Below, one piece after another: positions 48,804-57,131 of a stretch of 64,000 nucleotides of DNA. Every line of letters begins with the position of its first letter. Positions within the stretch are counted from its first letter, which is position 1. Where the stretch lies: the NCBI GenBank assembly GCA_964655475.1, contig CAZZMO010000004.1, positions 72,819 through 136,818 on the forward strand, written 5' to 3'. The stretch comes from VGMA01 sp964655475. Lineage in GTDB: Bacteria; Chlamydiota; Chlamydiia; Chlamydiales; VGMA01. Made by a program: the position numbers and the translations under genes. A model generated the notes under the pieces. The model saw only the letters and a program-made list of their open reading frames with translations. It was not told the origin of the DNA and did no database searches.

Positions 48804-49448
48804 ATGTCTCTGAATATGATAGCAAAAAAAGCTGGGATGATGAGCTTTTTCAAAAAAGATGGCTCCCTAGTCTCCGCAACCGTTCTTGAAATGGCGCCTA
48901 ATGTCATTAGCCAAATCAAAACCACAGAAAACGATTCGTATCAAGCTATTCAACTTTCATCCGTTTCCGTTTCCTCTTCTAAAAAGAAACGTCTCGGTAA
49001 GCCGCTTGTTGGACACTACGAATCAAAAAAAATCGCCCCTAAAAAATTCGCCCAAGAATCAAGAGTTGAAAAACTCGACGGTTTCGAACTCGGGCAAGAA
49101 TTCACTGTTGAATATTTCCAAGAAGGCGCTCTAGTAGATGTTACTGGTACCAGCAAGGGAAAAGGATACCAAGGGGTTATCAAGAGATATGGCGACAAAG
49201 GTGGTAAAGCCGCTCACGGAGCGAGTAACCATCGACATGGTGGATCTACAGGTAACCGTACTAGTCCGGGACGATGCTTGCCAGGTAGACATCAGCCAGG
49301 TCACATGGGCGACGAGAAAGTAACTGTAGAGCGACTACAAGTTGTTCACATAGATGCTAGTAAAAACATTCTCCTTGTTGAAGGAAGCGTACCAGGTCCC
49401 GTAGGGGCTCGAGTCTCCGTCAGACAAGCGCTGAAGAAGAAGAAATGA
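48804..49448 (+). CDS. rplC: 50S ribosomal protein L3
   Basis: L3 has 214 residues, with the signature 'GYQGVIKRYGDKGGKAAHGASNHR' region and the glutamine-bearing loop 'GRCLPGRHQPGHMGDEKVT' in the middle. It binds 23S rRNA close to the peptidyl transferase centre. It opens the operon here, since rpsJ (S10) is not upstream, the arrangement recalled for chlamydiae. Its stop overlaps the rplD start (ATGA). Confidence 0.97.
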   Translation: MSLNMIAKKAGMMSFFKKDGSLVSATVLEMAPNVISQIKTTENDSYQAIQLSSVSVSSSKKKRLGKPLVGHYESKKIAPKKFAQESRVEKLDGFELGQEFTVEYFQEGALVDVTGTSKGKGYQGVIKRYGDKGGKAAHGASNHRHGGSTGNRTSPGRCLPGRHQPGHMGDEKVTVERLQVVHIDASKNILLVEGSVPGPVGARVSVRQALKKKK

Positions 49449-50137
49449 TTAGTGAGGTATCGGTGGTAAAGGTAAAGAAATACGATCTCAGCGGTAAACT
49501 GCATGGCGAAGTCGACATCGATTCTACGATGGCAAAAGGCGCCAATATACAGATGATCAAAGACTACATTGTCGCCATCCGTCGCAACTTGCGTCAATGG
49601 TCTGCTAACACAAAAGGGCGTAGCGAAGTTAACCACTCTGGCTTGAAACCACATCGCCAGAAGGGTACAGGTAACGCTCGTCAAGGTTGCTTGGCAGCTC
49701 CTCAGTACAAAGGGGGCGGACGTGCATTTGGCCCAAAACCAAAATTTGATCAGTTTGTTCGTATCAATCGCAAAGAGAGACGAGCAGTAGTTCGTCAAAT
49801 TTTATTGGAAAAAATCGAGAAGGGTGACTTAGTTCTCCTTCAGGAAACGCTACCTGCTCAACCTAAAACAAAAGTGATTGCTGATTTCTTAAAAGCGATT
49901 GGCAGCGATGGGAAGAGAGTATTGTTCCTTGGTGCCTCTCCAAAAACAGAAGATGAAGGGCAAATGGCAAAAACTCCAGCTGAACACTACGAAGTGTTTA
50001 CAAAGAGTATGCGCAATATTCCCCGTTCTTATTTTCAATTGTTCGTGAATGCTAGCGGTCATGATTTGATGGCGCCTTATCGCATCGTCTTGTTTGATAC
50101 AGCTGTAGACGAACTTAAACAGATATTCCAATCATAG
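49445..50137 (+). CDS. rplD: 50S ribosomal protein L4
   Basis: L4 has 230 residues, including the long loop 'GRSEVNHSGLKPHRQKGTGNARQG' (as a spread motif) that lines the exit tunnel and contacts 23S rRNA. In Escherichia coli L4 represses its own operon through the leader RNA. The frame overlaps the rplC stop by 4 bases, and rplW follows after 7 bases. Confidence 0.96.
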   Translation: MISEVSVVKVKKYDLSGKLHGEVDIDSTMAKGANIQMIKDYIVAIRRNLRQWSANTKGRSEVNHSGLKPHRQKGTGNARQGCLAAPQYKGGGRAFGPKPKFDQFVRINRKERRAVVRQILLEKIEKGDLVLLQETLPAQPKTKVIADFLKAIGSDGKRVLFLGASPKTEDEGQMAKTPAEHYEVFTKSMRNIPRSYFQLFVNASGHDLMAPYRIVLFDTAVDELKQIFQS

Positions 50138-50144
50138 GGAAGCT

Positions 50145-50465
50145 ATGCAACGAACGATTATTAAGCATATTCACGTCACAGAAAAAACGAACGTGCTCCA
50201 GAACTTGGCGAATGCGACAAGTAACAAAAGCTTAGCGAAATGCCAAAGATCACAGTATGTATTTGTTGTGCATCCTGATGCAAACAAGCACATGATCAAA
50301 GAAGCTTTTCAAGAGCTCTACAAAGATGTTCACGTGACGAGTGTTAACACGATCAACTGTAAAGGTAAGACCAAACGAGTTCGCGGTAGAATGGGGAAAA
50401 CTTCTAGCTGGAAGAAAGCCATTATTACATTGCGCGAAGGGGAAACCATCGATCTAACAGTTTAA
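50145..50465 (+). CDS. rplW: 50S ribosomal protein L23
   Basis: L23 has 106 residues with the family pattern 'HVTEKTN' at the start, 'YVFVVHPDANKHMIKEAFQELY' in the middle and the rRNA-binding 'KGKTKRVRGRMGKTSSWKKAI' loop. It sits at the tunnel exit and docks trigger factor and SRP. The ATG comes 7 bases after the rplD stop. Confidence 0.95.
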   Translation: MQRTIIKHIHVTEKTNVLQNLANATSNKSLAKCQRSQYVFVVHPDANKHMIKEAFQELYKDVHVTSVNTINCKGKTKRVRGRMGKTSSWKKAIITLREGETIDLTV

Positions 50466-50478
50466 TAGCAAGGGATTT

Positions 50479-51324
50479 ATGAGATATAAGAAAATTAACC
50501 CGACGAGTGCGGGAAGAAGAGGACTGGTAGTTCCCCTCTCTGACGAACTCACTGTGAAAGATGCTACAGGAGCCAGAATCAAGCCGACGAAATCTCTACT
50601 CCTCGCTAAGCGTAGAACGAACGGTAGAAACAACATGGGACACGTCACGAATAGACATCGTGGTGGTGGACATAAGAGAAAGTATCGCGTCATCGATTTC
50701 AAACGAACAAAATTTGGAATTGAAGGTGTGGTTCAGTCGATCGAGTACGATCCTAACCGCAGTGCGCACATTGCTTTGATTTTTTACGTTGATGGAGAGA
50801 AGAGCTACATCCTAGCTCCAAAAGATCTTCAGATCGGGCAAAAAGTTGTTTCTGGAGAAAATGCTCCATTTAAAGTGGGTAATGCAATGCCACTCAAGTT
50901 GATTCCTGTCGGTTTAACTGTGCACGCAGTCGAAATTAACCCAGGTCGTGGAGCGGTAATGATCCGTTCTGCTGGAACATCAGCTCAGCTTTTAGCGAAA
51001 GAAAAAGGATATGCGATGTTGAAGATGCCTTCAGGCGAGACACGCATGGTTCCTGATGCATGTATGGCAACAATCGGAGCTCTTTCGAATTCTAGCCACA
51101 ACCTCCGCAAGGAAGGGAAAGCTGGAAGAACAAGATGGAAAGGTATTCGCCCTACAGTGCGCGGTACAGCGATGAACCCAGTGGATCACCCACACGGGGG
51201 AGGAGAAGGTAAACATAACGGTTACATCCCTCAAACCCCATGGGCGCTTCAGACAAAAGGTAAGAAGACACGACGCAAAAAGAAATCAAGACGATTGATA
51301 GTACAAGATCGTAGGAAGAAGTAG
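50479..51324 (+). CDS. rplB: 50S ribosomal protein L2
   Basis: L2 has 281 residues. The characteristic 'RRTNGRNNMGHVTNRHRGGGHK' stretch is near residue 41, and the 'VRGTAMNPVDHPHGGGEGK' signature near 232 carries the conserved His next to the peptidyl transferase centre. AAGGGATTT precedes the ATG. It needs association with L23 and L4, encoded just upstream. Confidence 0.97.
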   Translation: MRYKKINPTSAGRRGLVVPLSDELTVKDATGARIKPTKSLLLAKRRTNGRNNMGHVTNRHRGGGHKRKYRVIDFKRTKFGIEGVVQSIEYDPNRSAHIALIFYVDGEKSYILAPKDLQIGQKVVSGENAPFKVGNAMPLKLIPVGLTVHAVEINPGRGAVMIRSAGTSAQLLAKEKGYAMLKMPSGETRMVPDACMATIGALSNSSHNLRKEGKAGRTRWKGIRPTVRGTAMNPVDHPHGGGEGKHNGYIPQTPWALQTKGKKTRRKKKSRRLIVQDRRKK

Positions 51325-51342
51325 TAGGAGACAACGAAAAAT

Positions 51343-51606
51343 ATGCCAAGATCACTGAGAAAAGGTCCGTTTATCGACGGAAGATTAATGGAGAAAGTGG
51401 ACAAGAATAAACAATCAGGTGGCGGAAAACCGATCCGTACTTGGTCAAGACGCTCTACAATTCTTCCTGAGATGGTGGGAATAACGTTTGATGTCCATAA
51501 TGGCAAGCAATTTATTCCTGTTTACGTCACAGAAAACATGGTAGGTCATAAATTAGGTGAGTTTTCTGCAACAAGAAAGCACAAATTGCCAAGCAAGGTG
51601 AAATAA
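51343..51606 (+). CDS. rpsS: 30S ribosomal protein S19
   Basis: S19 has 87 residues with 'PRSLRKGPFIDGRLMEKV' at the start and 'YVTENMVGHKLGEFSATRK' near the end. It binds the 3' domain of 16S rRNA with S13. The start follows an AGGAGA ribosome site, with 9 bases to the ATG. Confidence 0.96.
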   Translation: MPRSLRKGPFIDGRLMEKVDKNKQSGGGKPIRTWSRRSTILPEMVGITFDVHNGKQFIPVYVTENMVGHKLGEFSATRKHKLPSKVK

Positions 51607-51615
51607 GGATAAAAC

Positions 51616-51960
51616 ATGGCGACAGCATTGACTAAATATGTCCGTATTAGCCCGCGCAAAGCAAGGCTAGCGGCCGATTTGATTAGAGGCAAGCACGTAG
51701 AGTATGCCTTTGATCAATTAGCGCATTCCAAACTGAAAGCAGGAACACTGATTGCTAAGACATTAAAAAGTGCAGTGGCAAATGCGGAAAACAACGATGG
51801 AAAAGATCGTAAATCTTTATTCGTAGCAGAGATTCTTGTGAATCCAGGTCCTGTGATGAAGAGAGCGAAAGCGAGAAACAGAGGTGGAAGAGCGCCTATC
51901 ATGAAGCGTACCTCCCATTTTATGATCAGAGTTGAAGAGCAGAAAGAGACTAAGGAGTAA
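51616..51960 (+). CDS. rplV: 50S ribosomal protein L22
   Basis: L22 has 114 residues. The N-terminal 'YVRISPRKARLAADLIRGKHV' and the C-terminal tunnel hairpin 'GPVMKRAKARNRGGRAPIMKRTSH' are complete. It touches all domains of 23S rRNA. The stop is 7 bases ahead of the rpsC start. Confidence 0.96.
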   Translation: MATALTKYVRISPRKARLAADLIRGKHVEYAFDQLAHSKLKAGTLIAKTLKSAVANAENNDGKDRKSLFVAEILVNPGPVMKRAKARNRGGRAPIMKRTSHFMIRVEEQKETKE

Positions 51961-51967
51961 AAGGGAC

Positions 51968-52624
51968 ATGGGTCAGAAAACACATCCGCATGGATTTAGA
52001 TTAATATTGCGAAAGAATTGGGATTCTCAGTGGTATGCTCCGACAGGCCAATATGCAACTCAATTGCATGAAGATCTCGAAATTCGTAAGTTTTTAGCAA
52101 AGAAAAGTTCTTGCCAGGGAGCTGCTAAGTTTCTCGTAAGACGACTCAGTGATAAAATTGAAGTGGTTATCCACACTGCAAGACCTGGTCTCGTGATCGG
52201 TAAGAAAGGTCAAGAGATTGAAGTTCTTAAACAAGAACTCAAGAAATTTACAGGTAAAGATGTCTACGTTGAAGTGGAAGAAGTCAAAAGACCTGATCTA
52301 GATGCAACACTAGTAGCAAACGCAATTGCAACACAGTTTGAAAGAAGATTGGCTTGGAGACGAGTTCTCAAGAAAGCGATCCAGAGTTCAATGGATGCAG
52401 GCGCTGCTGGAATTAAAGTTGTTGTGTCAGGCCGTATCGGTGGAGCAGAAATTGCAAGAACTGAAGGCTACAAAGAAGGGAAAGTATCTCTCCACACATT
52501 GAGAAACGATATCGATTACGCTCAAGGAAGAGCAGAAACTACTTACGGAAGTATCGGTATTAAAGTTTGGATCAATCGCGGAGAAATCAAAACTGCGTCG
52601 CCAAAAGCGGCGGGGGGAGCATAA
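51968..52624 (+). CDS. rpsC: 30S ribosomal protein S3
   Basis: S3 has 218 residues with the start 'MGQKTHPHGFRLILRKNWDSQ', the KH domain 'ARPGLVIGKKGQEIEVLKQ' near 70 and 'VSGRIGGAEIARTEGYKEG' near 160. I start at ATG 51968, after AAAAGGG, rather than upstream at 51932, which lies inside rplV. It helps unwind mRNA at the entry channel. Confidence 0.97.
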   Translation: MGQKTHPHGFRLILRKNWDSQWYAPTGQYATQLHEDLEIRKFLAKKSSCQGAAKFLVRRLSDKIEVVIHTARPGLVIGKKGQEIEVLKQELKKFTGKDVYVEVEEVKRPDLDATLVANAIATQFERRLAWRRVLKKAIQSSMDAGAAGIKVVVSGRIGGAEIARTEGYKEGKVSLHTLRNDIDYAQGRAETTYGSIGIKVWINRGEIKTASPKAAGGA

Positions 52625-52628
52625 TAGT

Positions 52629-53051
52629 ATGGCAAAGATGTCTCCGACAAGGACAAAACACAGAAAAGCCTTTAAAGGTAGTAACGCAGGTCTCGTTAAA
52701 CGAGGCGGATTCGTTACAAGTGGCGAGTATGGAATGCAAGCAATCGAGCGTGGCAAGATCACAGCAAGACAGATTGAAGCATGCCGGGTTGCAATTAACA
52801 GAGAGTTTGCTAGAAAAGGGCAAATTTTCATTAATATCTTCCCACACACTCCTGTATCAAAGAAGCCAGCTGAAACACGGATGGGTAAAGGAAAAGGTGC
52901 GGTTGATCACTACGTAGCAGTTATCAAGCCTGGAAAGGTGTTGTTTGAAGTAGCTGGCGTGCAGAGAGAAACAGCCCAGGCTGCCCTTCGTAAAGCGGCT
53001 GCTAAATTAAACATTGCAGTTCGATTCGTCGAGCGCCTTCATACGGTATAG
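52629..53051 (+). CDS. rplP: 50S ribosomal protein L16
   Basis: L16 has 140 residues, with 'MSPTRTKHRKAFKG' at the start and the 'ETRMGKGKGAVDHYVAVIKPG' signature near 82. It stabilises tRNA in the A site. The start lies 4 bases after the rpsC stop. The N-terminus carries an extra MAK compared with the usual form. Confidence 0.96.
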   Translation: MAKMSPTRTKHRKAFKGSNAGLVKRGGFVTSGEYGMQAIERGKITARQIEACRVAINREFARKGQIFINIFPHTPVSKKPAETRMGKGKGAVDHYVAVIKPGKVLFEVAGVQRETAQAALRKAAAKLNIAVRFVERLHTV

Positions 53052-53063
53052 ATTGGAGAAAAG

Positions 53064-53279
53064 ATGAAAAAATCAGCGAAACAAGAATTGAGAGCGCAAT
53101 CTGTCGGTGAGTTAGAGGCGCAAATCGAAGAGAGTTACAAGAAGCTTTTCCACCTTCGAACAGTGAAAAACGTTCAGAAGAAAGCGGAAAAAGGTCATGT
53201 GTTTAAAGAAACCAGACGGCAAATTGCTCGGATGAAAACCTTTATCCAAGAAAAATGTGGGGAGTCAAATGGCAAATAA
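53064..53279 (+). CDS. rpmC: 50S ribosomal protein L29
   Basis: This helical two-arm protein has 71 residues, with 'ELEAQIEESYKKLFHLRTVKNVQKK' as the central helix hairpin and 'RRQIARMKTFIQEK' near the end. It lies next to L23 at the tunnel exit. The last 11 bases overlap rpsQ. Confidence 0.94.
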   Translation: MKKSAKQELRAQSVGELEAQIEESYKKLFHLRTVKNVQKKAEKGHVFKETRRQIARMKTFIQEKCGESNGK

Positions 53280-53493
53280 AGTAGTTAAGGGCGTAGTCTC
53301 TTCTAACAAAATGGATAAAACGGTTGTGATTGTCGTTCAGAGCACAATGAAACATCCACGTTATGAGAAGATCATTAAAGTTAAGAAAAAATACTATGCT
53401 CATACAGACAAGCCCCTAAACATAGGGGATGAGGTTTCTATCATAGCGTGTAGACCTCTATCTAAAATGAAAAGATGGCGTGTGTGCGCTTAA
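53269..53493 (+). CDS. rpsQ: 30S ribosomal protein S17
   Basis: S17 has 74 residues, with 'KGVVSSNKMDKTVVIVVQ' and 'YYAHTDKPLNIGDEVSIIACRPLSKMKRWRV', the OB-fold signature split across the protein. ATG 53269 is chosen, with GGGGAG upstream, rather than 53257, which lies deeper inside rpmC. It binds 16S rRNA near S15 early in assembly. Confidence 0.96.
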   Translation: MANKVVKGVVSSNKMDKTVVIVVQSTMKHPRYEKIIKVKKKYYAHTDKPLNIGDEVSIIACRPLSKMKRWRVCA

Positions 53494-53513
53494 ACATAAG
53501 TTGAGATGGAACA

Positions 53514-53882
53514 ATGATTCAACAAGAAACAGAGTTAGAAGTAGCGGACAATTCAGGTGCAAAGCGAGTAGCCTGTATCAAGGTTCTAGGTGGTACAAGA
53601 AGAAGATATGCCACTGTAGGTGATGTGATCGTATGCGCTGTTAAAGATGTCATCCCTACATCTAGTATCAAGAAAGGATCCGTTGTGAAAGCGGTAATCG
53701 TAAGAACAAAAGCGACCATCAGACGTAAAGATGGATCGACCCTTACGTTCCAGAACAATGCTTGCGTAATTATCGATGAGAAACAAAACCCTAAAGGAAC
53801 TCGAGTGATGGGAAGTGTAGCGAGAGAGCTTCGTGAAGGGAACTTTATGAAAATCATTTCACTTGCACCAGAAGTCGTTTAG
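53514..53882 (+). CDS. rplN: 50S ribosomal protein L14
   Basis: L14 has 122 residues, 'ETELEVADNSGAKRVACIKV' at the start and 'VMGSVARELREGNFMKIISLAPEVV' at the end. It takes part in the contact with the small subunit and in binding of the silencing factor RsfS. It is followed 13 bases later by rplX with an AGGAGG ribosome site. Confidence 0.97.
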   Translation: MIQQETELEVADNSGAKRVACIKVLGGTRRRYATVGDVIVCAVKDVIPTSSIKKGSVVKAVIVRTKATIRRKDGSTLTFQNNACVIIDEKQNPKGTRVMGSVARELREGNFMKIISLAPEVV

Positions 53883-53895
53883 GAGGATGGATCCA

Positions 53896-54207
53896 ATGAA
53901 GTATTTAAAAAGAGGTGACAAAGTTATTGTCACAGCAGGAAACGAAAAAGGGAAAGTAGGCGAAGTCTTAGCGAAAAGTAGCGAGAGAGTCCTCATTAAA
54001 GGGGTAAACCTACGTAAGCGACATAGAAAAGTCCAAGAGAGAAAACCTACGATCATTGAAGCAGAGGCACCTATACATATTTCTAATGTTGCCTTTACAC
54101 CAGATGGTCAGTATAAAACTAAACTTCGATGCCGAGAGAAAGACGGGAAGAAAGAGATTTTCTACTTAGATCAATCAGAAAATGCGATTGTGCATCGAAC
54201 AATATAA
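53896..54207 (+). CDS. rplX: 50S ribosomal protein L24
   Basis: L24 has 103 residues. The KOW motif is 'KRGDKVIVTAGNEKGKVGEVL' at the start, and 'EAPIHISNVAFT' and 'RCREKDGKKE' follow. ATG 53896 sits 9 bases after AGGAGG (53881-53886). The in-frame ATG at 53887 would be too close. It starts large-subunit assembly. Confidence 0.95.
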   Translation: MKYLKRGDKVIVTAGNEKGKVGEVLAKSSERVLIKGVNLRKRHRKVQERKPTIIEAEAPIHISNVAFTPDGQYKTKLRCREKDGKKEIFYLDQSENAIVHRTI

Positions 54208-54225
54208 CCCTAAGTGACGGAACAT

Positions 54226-54789
54226 ATGAAACAACAAAAAGCTATAATACCCCCGTTAAAGAAGCTTTATACAGAGCAGGTAAAGTCTCAGCTGAAACAA
54301 GACCTTGGGGTAAAGAACGTACATGAAGTGCCAACTTTGAAAAAAGTGGTCATTAGCATGGGTACAGCTAAACAAAAAGACAAGCATGTTTTAGAAGCTT
54401 GTGCAAAAGATTTAATGATGATCTCAGGTCAAAAACCTATGGTTACAAGAGCGAGAACTTCTATTTCTAACTTTAAACTCCGTGCGGGGCAAGAAGTAGG
54501 ATTGAAAGTGACACTACGCAAAAATCGTATGTACGAATTTCTCTATAAGTTCTTTCATATTGTTTGTCCGACACTGCCCGACTTTCGCGGTTTGAAAGTA
54601 AAATTTGATGGACGTGGATCTTATTCTGTAGGATTGGATACACAACACGTGTTTCCAGAGGTGAACTTAGATCAGTCTAAGCACGTTCAGGGTATGAATA
54701 TCACAGTTGTAACATCGGCGAAGACAGATGAAGAGTGTTTTGCTCTACTTACATCTTTAGGTTGCCCATTTAGACAAAAGAAAACTTAA
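54226..54789 (+). CDS. rplE: 50S ribosomal protein L5
   Basis: L5 has 187 residues: 'PTLKKVVISMGTAKQKDKHV', 'GQKPMVTRARTSISNFKLR' and 'DFRGLKVKFDGRGSYSVGL' are recognisable. It binds 5S rRNA in the central protuberance. ATG 54226 is preferred to GTG 54214. In many bacteria rpsN (S14) follows, but here rpsH follows directly after 12 bases. Confidence 0.95.
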   Translation: MKQQKAIIPPLKKLYTEQVKSQLKQDLGVKNVHEVPTLKKVVISMGTAKQKDKHVLEACAKDLMMISGQKPMVTRARTSISNFKLRAGQEVGLKVTLRKNRMYEFLYKFFHIVCPTLPDFRGLKVKFDGRGSYSVGLDTQHVFPEVNLDQSKHVQGMNITVVTSAKTDEECFALLTSLGCPFRQKKT

Positions 54790-54801
54790 TAAGAGGACAG
54801 G

Positions 54802-55191
54802 ATGTTAAACGATCCAATAGCTGATTTACTTACAAGAATTCGCAATGCTCTTTCTGCGCAGCACAAGTATGTCGATGTACAACTGAGCAAGCTCAATCTG
54901 TCTATCATTGAAGTGTTAGAGCAAACAGGGTTCGTGAGTGGTTTTGTCCATAACGCAGAACTGAGAAAAATCCGTTTGTTTCTGAAATATGACGATCAGA
55001 GAAGACCAGTCATTAAAGGACTGAAGAGAATTTCTTCTCCAGGAAGAAGAAAATATGTAAAAGCAAACGAAATCCCGATGATCAAAAGAGGACTTGGAAT
55101 CGCCATTATTTCCACCTCCAAAGGAATTCTGCACGGAAAAATAGCGCGTAAAGAAAATGCTGGCGGCGAACTACTTTGCAGCATTTGGTAA
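54802..55191 (+). CDS. rpsH: 30S ribosomal protein S8
   Basis: S8 has 129 residues, with 'MLNDPIADLLTRIRNALSA' at the start and 'GIAIISTSKGILHGKIARKENAGGELLCSIW' as its rRNA-binding end. It is an early 16S-binding protein. In E. coli it represses the spc operon. The ATG follows AGAGGACAGG. Confidence 0.96.
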   Translation: MLNDPIADLLTRIRNALSAQHKYVDVQLSKLNLSIIEVLEQTGFVSGFVHNAELRKIRLFLKYDDQRRPVIKGLKRISSPGRRKYVKANEIPMIKRGLGIAIISTSKGILHGKIARKENAGGELLCSIW

Positions 55192-55213
55192 AAATAGGAT
55201 AAGGAGATAAGAA

Positions 55214-55750
55214 ATGTCACGACTAACCAAGAAAGCGATCGTTCGACCGAAGAATGTTGAAATCAAGGTAACTGGCGCCAAAATATCTACAAAGGGCCCG
55301 AAAGGACAAATCGACATTGACCTATTGCCAGGAGTAGAAGTAGAAGTCGATAACGATCAAGTTTGGGTAAAAGCAAACGATGCGTTAAAAGAATATGCTT
55401 ACCTAGGCTTGATCAGAGCTAGGCTAGCAAACGCTGTAACAGGTGTTGATAAAGGCTTTGAAAAACGCCTAACCCTGATCGGTGTTGGATTTAAAGCTCA
55501 AATGAAAGGGACACAGGTTGAACTAGCACTTGGCTATTCACATCCTTGCCTCGTAGATATCCCAAAAGGGATTCAAGTGGCGATTGACAAAGGTACATCC
55601 ATTGTCATTTCAGGATATGATAAACAAATCGTAGGCCAGGTTGCTGCGACCATTCGTTCACTAAGACCACCCGAACCTTACAAAGGTAAAGGCGTTCGTT
55701 ATGAGAATGAGTATGTCCGTAAGAAAGCTGGAAAAACAGCTAAGAAGTAA
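55214..55750 (+). CDS. rplF: 50S ribosomal protein L6
   Basis: L6 has 178 residues, with two similar beta-rich domains. 'MSRLTKKAIVRPKNVEIKV' begins it, and 'EPYKGKGVRYENEYVRKKAGKTAKK' near the end is the family signature. It lies near the sarcin-ricin loop. An AAGGAGATAA site precedes the ATG. Confidence 0.96.
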   Translation: MSRLTKKAIVRPKNVEIKVTGAKISTKGPKGQIDIDLLPGVEVEVDNDQVWVKANDALKEYAYLGLIRARLANAVTGVDKGFEKRLTLIGVGFKAQMKGTQVELALGYSHPCLVDIPKGIQVAIDKGTSIVISGYDKQIVGQVAATIRSLRPPEPYKGKGVRYENEYVRKKAGKTAKK

Positions 55751-55770
55751 TTTAGGAATAGGTAAGGCAA

Positions 55771-56139
55771 ATGCAAAGCGATATTAGGAAAGCTGGGATA
55801 AGAAGAGAGAGACGAAAGTTAAGCGTAAGAAGACGCGTGAAGTTAAACGCTAGTGTTAACTATCGGGTAGTTGTCACCCGTTCCCTCAAGCACATCAGCG
55901 CACACATTGTTGATGATTTGCCAGGGAAGGTCATCCTTGGAGTTTCTACTCAGGCAAAGTCTGTGAAAACTACAAAAGGTGGTCCAATGGAGCAAGCGGC
56001 TCTTGTCGGGAAGATGTTAGCTGAAGCTGCGAAGAAAAAAGGGATTGAACAAGCCGTTTTTGATCGAGGAAGCTACAAATATCACGGTAGAATTCGTGCG
56101 CTAGCGGAAGGTGCTCGCGAAGCCGGATTAAAACTTTAA
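55771..56139 (+). CDS. rplR: 50S ribosomal protein L18
   Basis: L18 has 122 residues and a basic N-terminus ('RRERRKLSVRRRVKLN') that binds 5S rRNA. 'KYHGRIRALAEGAREAGLKL' closes it. AATAGGTAAGGC precedes the start. It works with L5 to place 5S rRNA. Confidence 0.95.
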   Translation: MQSDIRKAGIRRERRKLSVRRRVKLNASVNYRVVVTRSLKHISAHIVDDLPGKVILGVSTQAKSVKTTKGGPMEQAALVGKMLAEAAKKKGIEQAVFDRGSYKYHGRIRALAEGAREAGLKL

Positions 56140-56155
56140 TGGAATTAGGTGAGTC

Positions 56156-56668
56156 ATGACTGCAGAGAAAACTAGAGGACCGCGTAAAGAGAAAGAAGAA
56201 GGGAAGAGCGATTTAGAGGAAAAAGTTGTCTACATCAATCGCTGCTCGAAAGTTGTTAAAGGGGGAAGAAAGTTCAGCTTCTCCGCACTTGTAATTGTCG
56301 GTGATCGTAAGTCTCGAATCGGAGTAGGTTTCGCAAAAGCGGTTGAAGTTCCTGATGCGATCAGAAAAGCGAGCGAAAGTGCACGTAAGAACATGATCCA
56401 TGTAGAGATCGAAAACAACACAATTCCACACGAAGTGTCAGAAAGAGCAGACGGGGCTCACGTCATGTTGAAGCCAGCTCCATCTGGTACAGGGATTGTT
56501 GCTGGATCGCATGTTCGTTCGATGCTAGAGCTTGCTGGTTATCACGATGTGGTAGCGAAAAACTTAGGTTCAACGAACGCGAACAACCAAGTGCGTGCGA
56601 CATTGCAAGCATTTAAGAAATTAACGAACAGAAAAAAATCTCTAGCTTTAAGGTTCGGTGAATCATGA
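56156..56668 (+). CDS. rpsE: 30S ribosomal protein S5
   Basis: S5 has 170 residues. A Lys/Glu-rich N-terminal extension of about 20 residues precedes the double-stranded RNA-binding fold 'VKGGRKFSFSALVIVGD', and 'GTGIVAGSHVRSMLELAGYHDV' forms the second half. It affects decoding accuracy. In most bacteria rpmD (L30) follows. Here rplO overlaps by 4 bases instead. Confidence 0.96.
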   Translation: MTAEKTRGPRKEKEEGKSDLEEKVVYINRCSKVVKGGRKFSFSALVIVGDRKSRIGVGFAKAVEVPDAIRKASESARKNMIHVEIENNTIPHEVSERADGAHVMLKPAPSGTGIVAGSHVRSMLELAGYHDVVAKNLGSTNANNQVRATLQAFKKLTNRKKSLALRFGES

Positions 56669-57129
56669 TTACTCTGTCGAATTTACAAGATTTAAACTAT
56701 CGAAAAAACCCTAAGAAGCGAGTAGGTAGAGGTGTTGGGTCTGGAAAAGGAAAGACTTGCGGTAGAGGACACAAAGGGGATAAATCCCGCTCTGGTTATA
56801 AAACACGTCCTTACTACACAGGTGCTGGAGCTCCATACTACAAGACGTTCCCAACAAGAGGCTTTTCTAATGCCGCTTTTAAGGTGGAATTCATAGGGAT
56901 TAACCTTGATCAGATCAATAGCGTCTTTCTCGATGGTGAGGAAGTAACACGCGATTCATTGATCCAGAAAGGGTTGATCAACAAAAATAGCACAGCTTTA
57001 CTCAAGTTGTTAGGTCGAGGCGAACTTCAAAAGAAAATCAAAAAGATTTCTTTAGATGCAGCTTCTGCTTCAGCAGCTGAAAAGCTACAAAAACATGGAA
57101 TTGCCCTAACAATAACAAAGGCATCTTAA
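56665..57129 (+). CDS. rplO: 50S ribosomal protein L15
   Basis: L15 has 154 residues, with the glycine-rich basic 'GRGVGSGKGKTCGRGHKGDKSR' region near residue 20 and the C-terminal 'VSKASxxA'-like helix end 'AEKLQKHGIALTITKAS'. It is a late assembly protein of the large subunit. The stop is 2 bases from the secY start, so the two are translated together. Confidence 0.95.
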   Translation: MITLSNLQDLNYRKNPKKRVGRGVGSGKGKTCGRGHKGDKSRSGYKTRPYYTGAGAPYYKTFPTRGFSNAAFKVEFIGINLDQINSVFLDGEEVTRDSLIQKGLINKNSTALLKLLGRGELQKKIKKISLDAASASAAEKLQKHGIALTITKAS

Positions 57130-57131
57130 CA

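Noticed and set aside
49346..49798. Minus-strand frame of 150 residues opposite rplC and rplD
   Set aside because: The region is fully occupied by two ribosomal genes with overlapping ends. Hydrophobic runs in the antisense frame are by-products of Lys/Arg codons.
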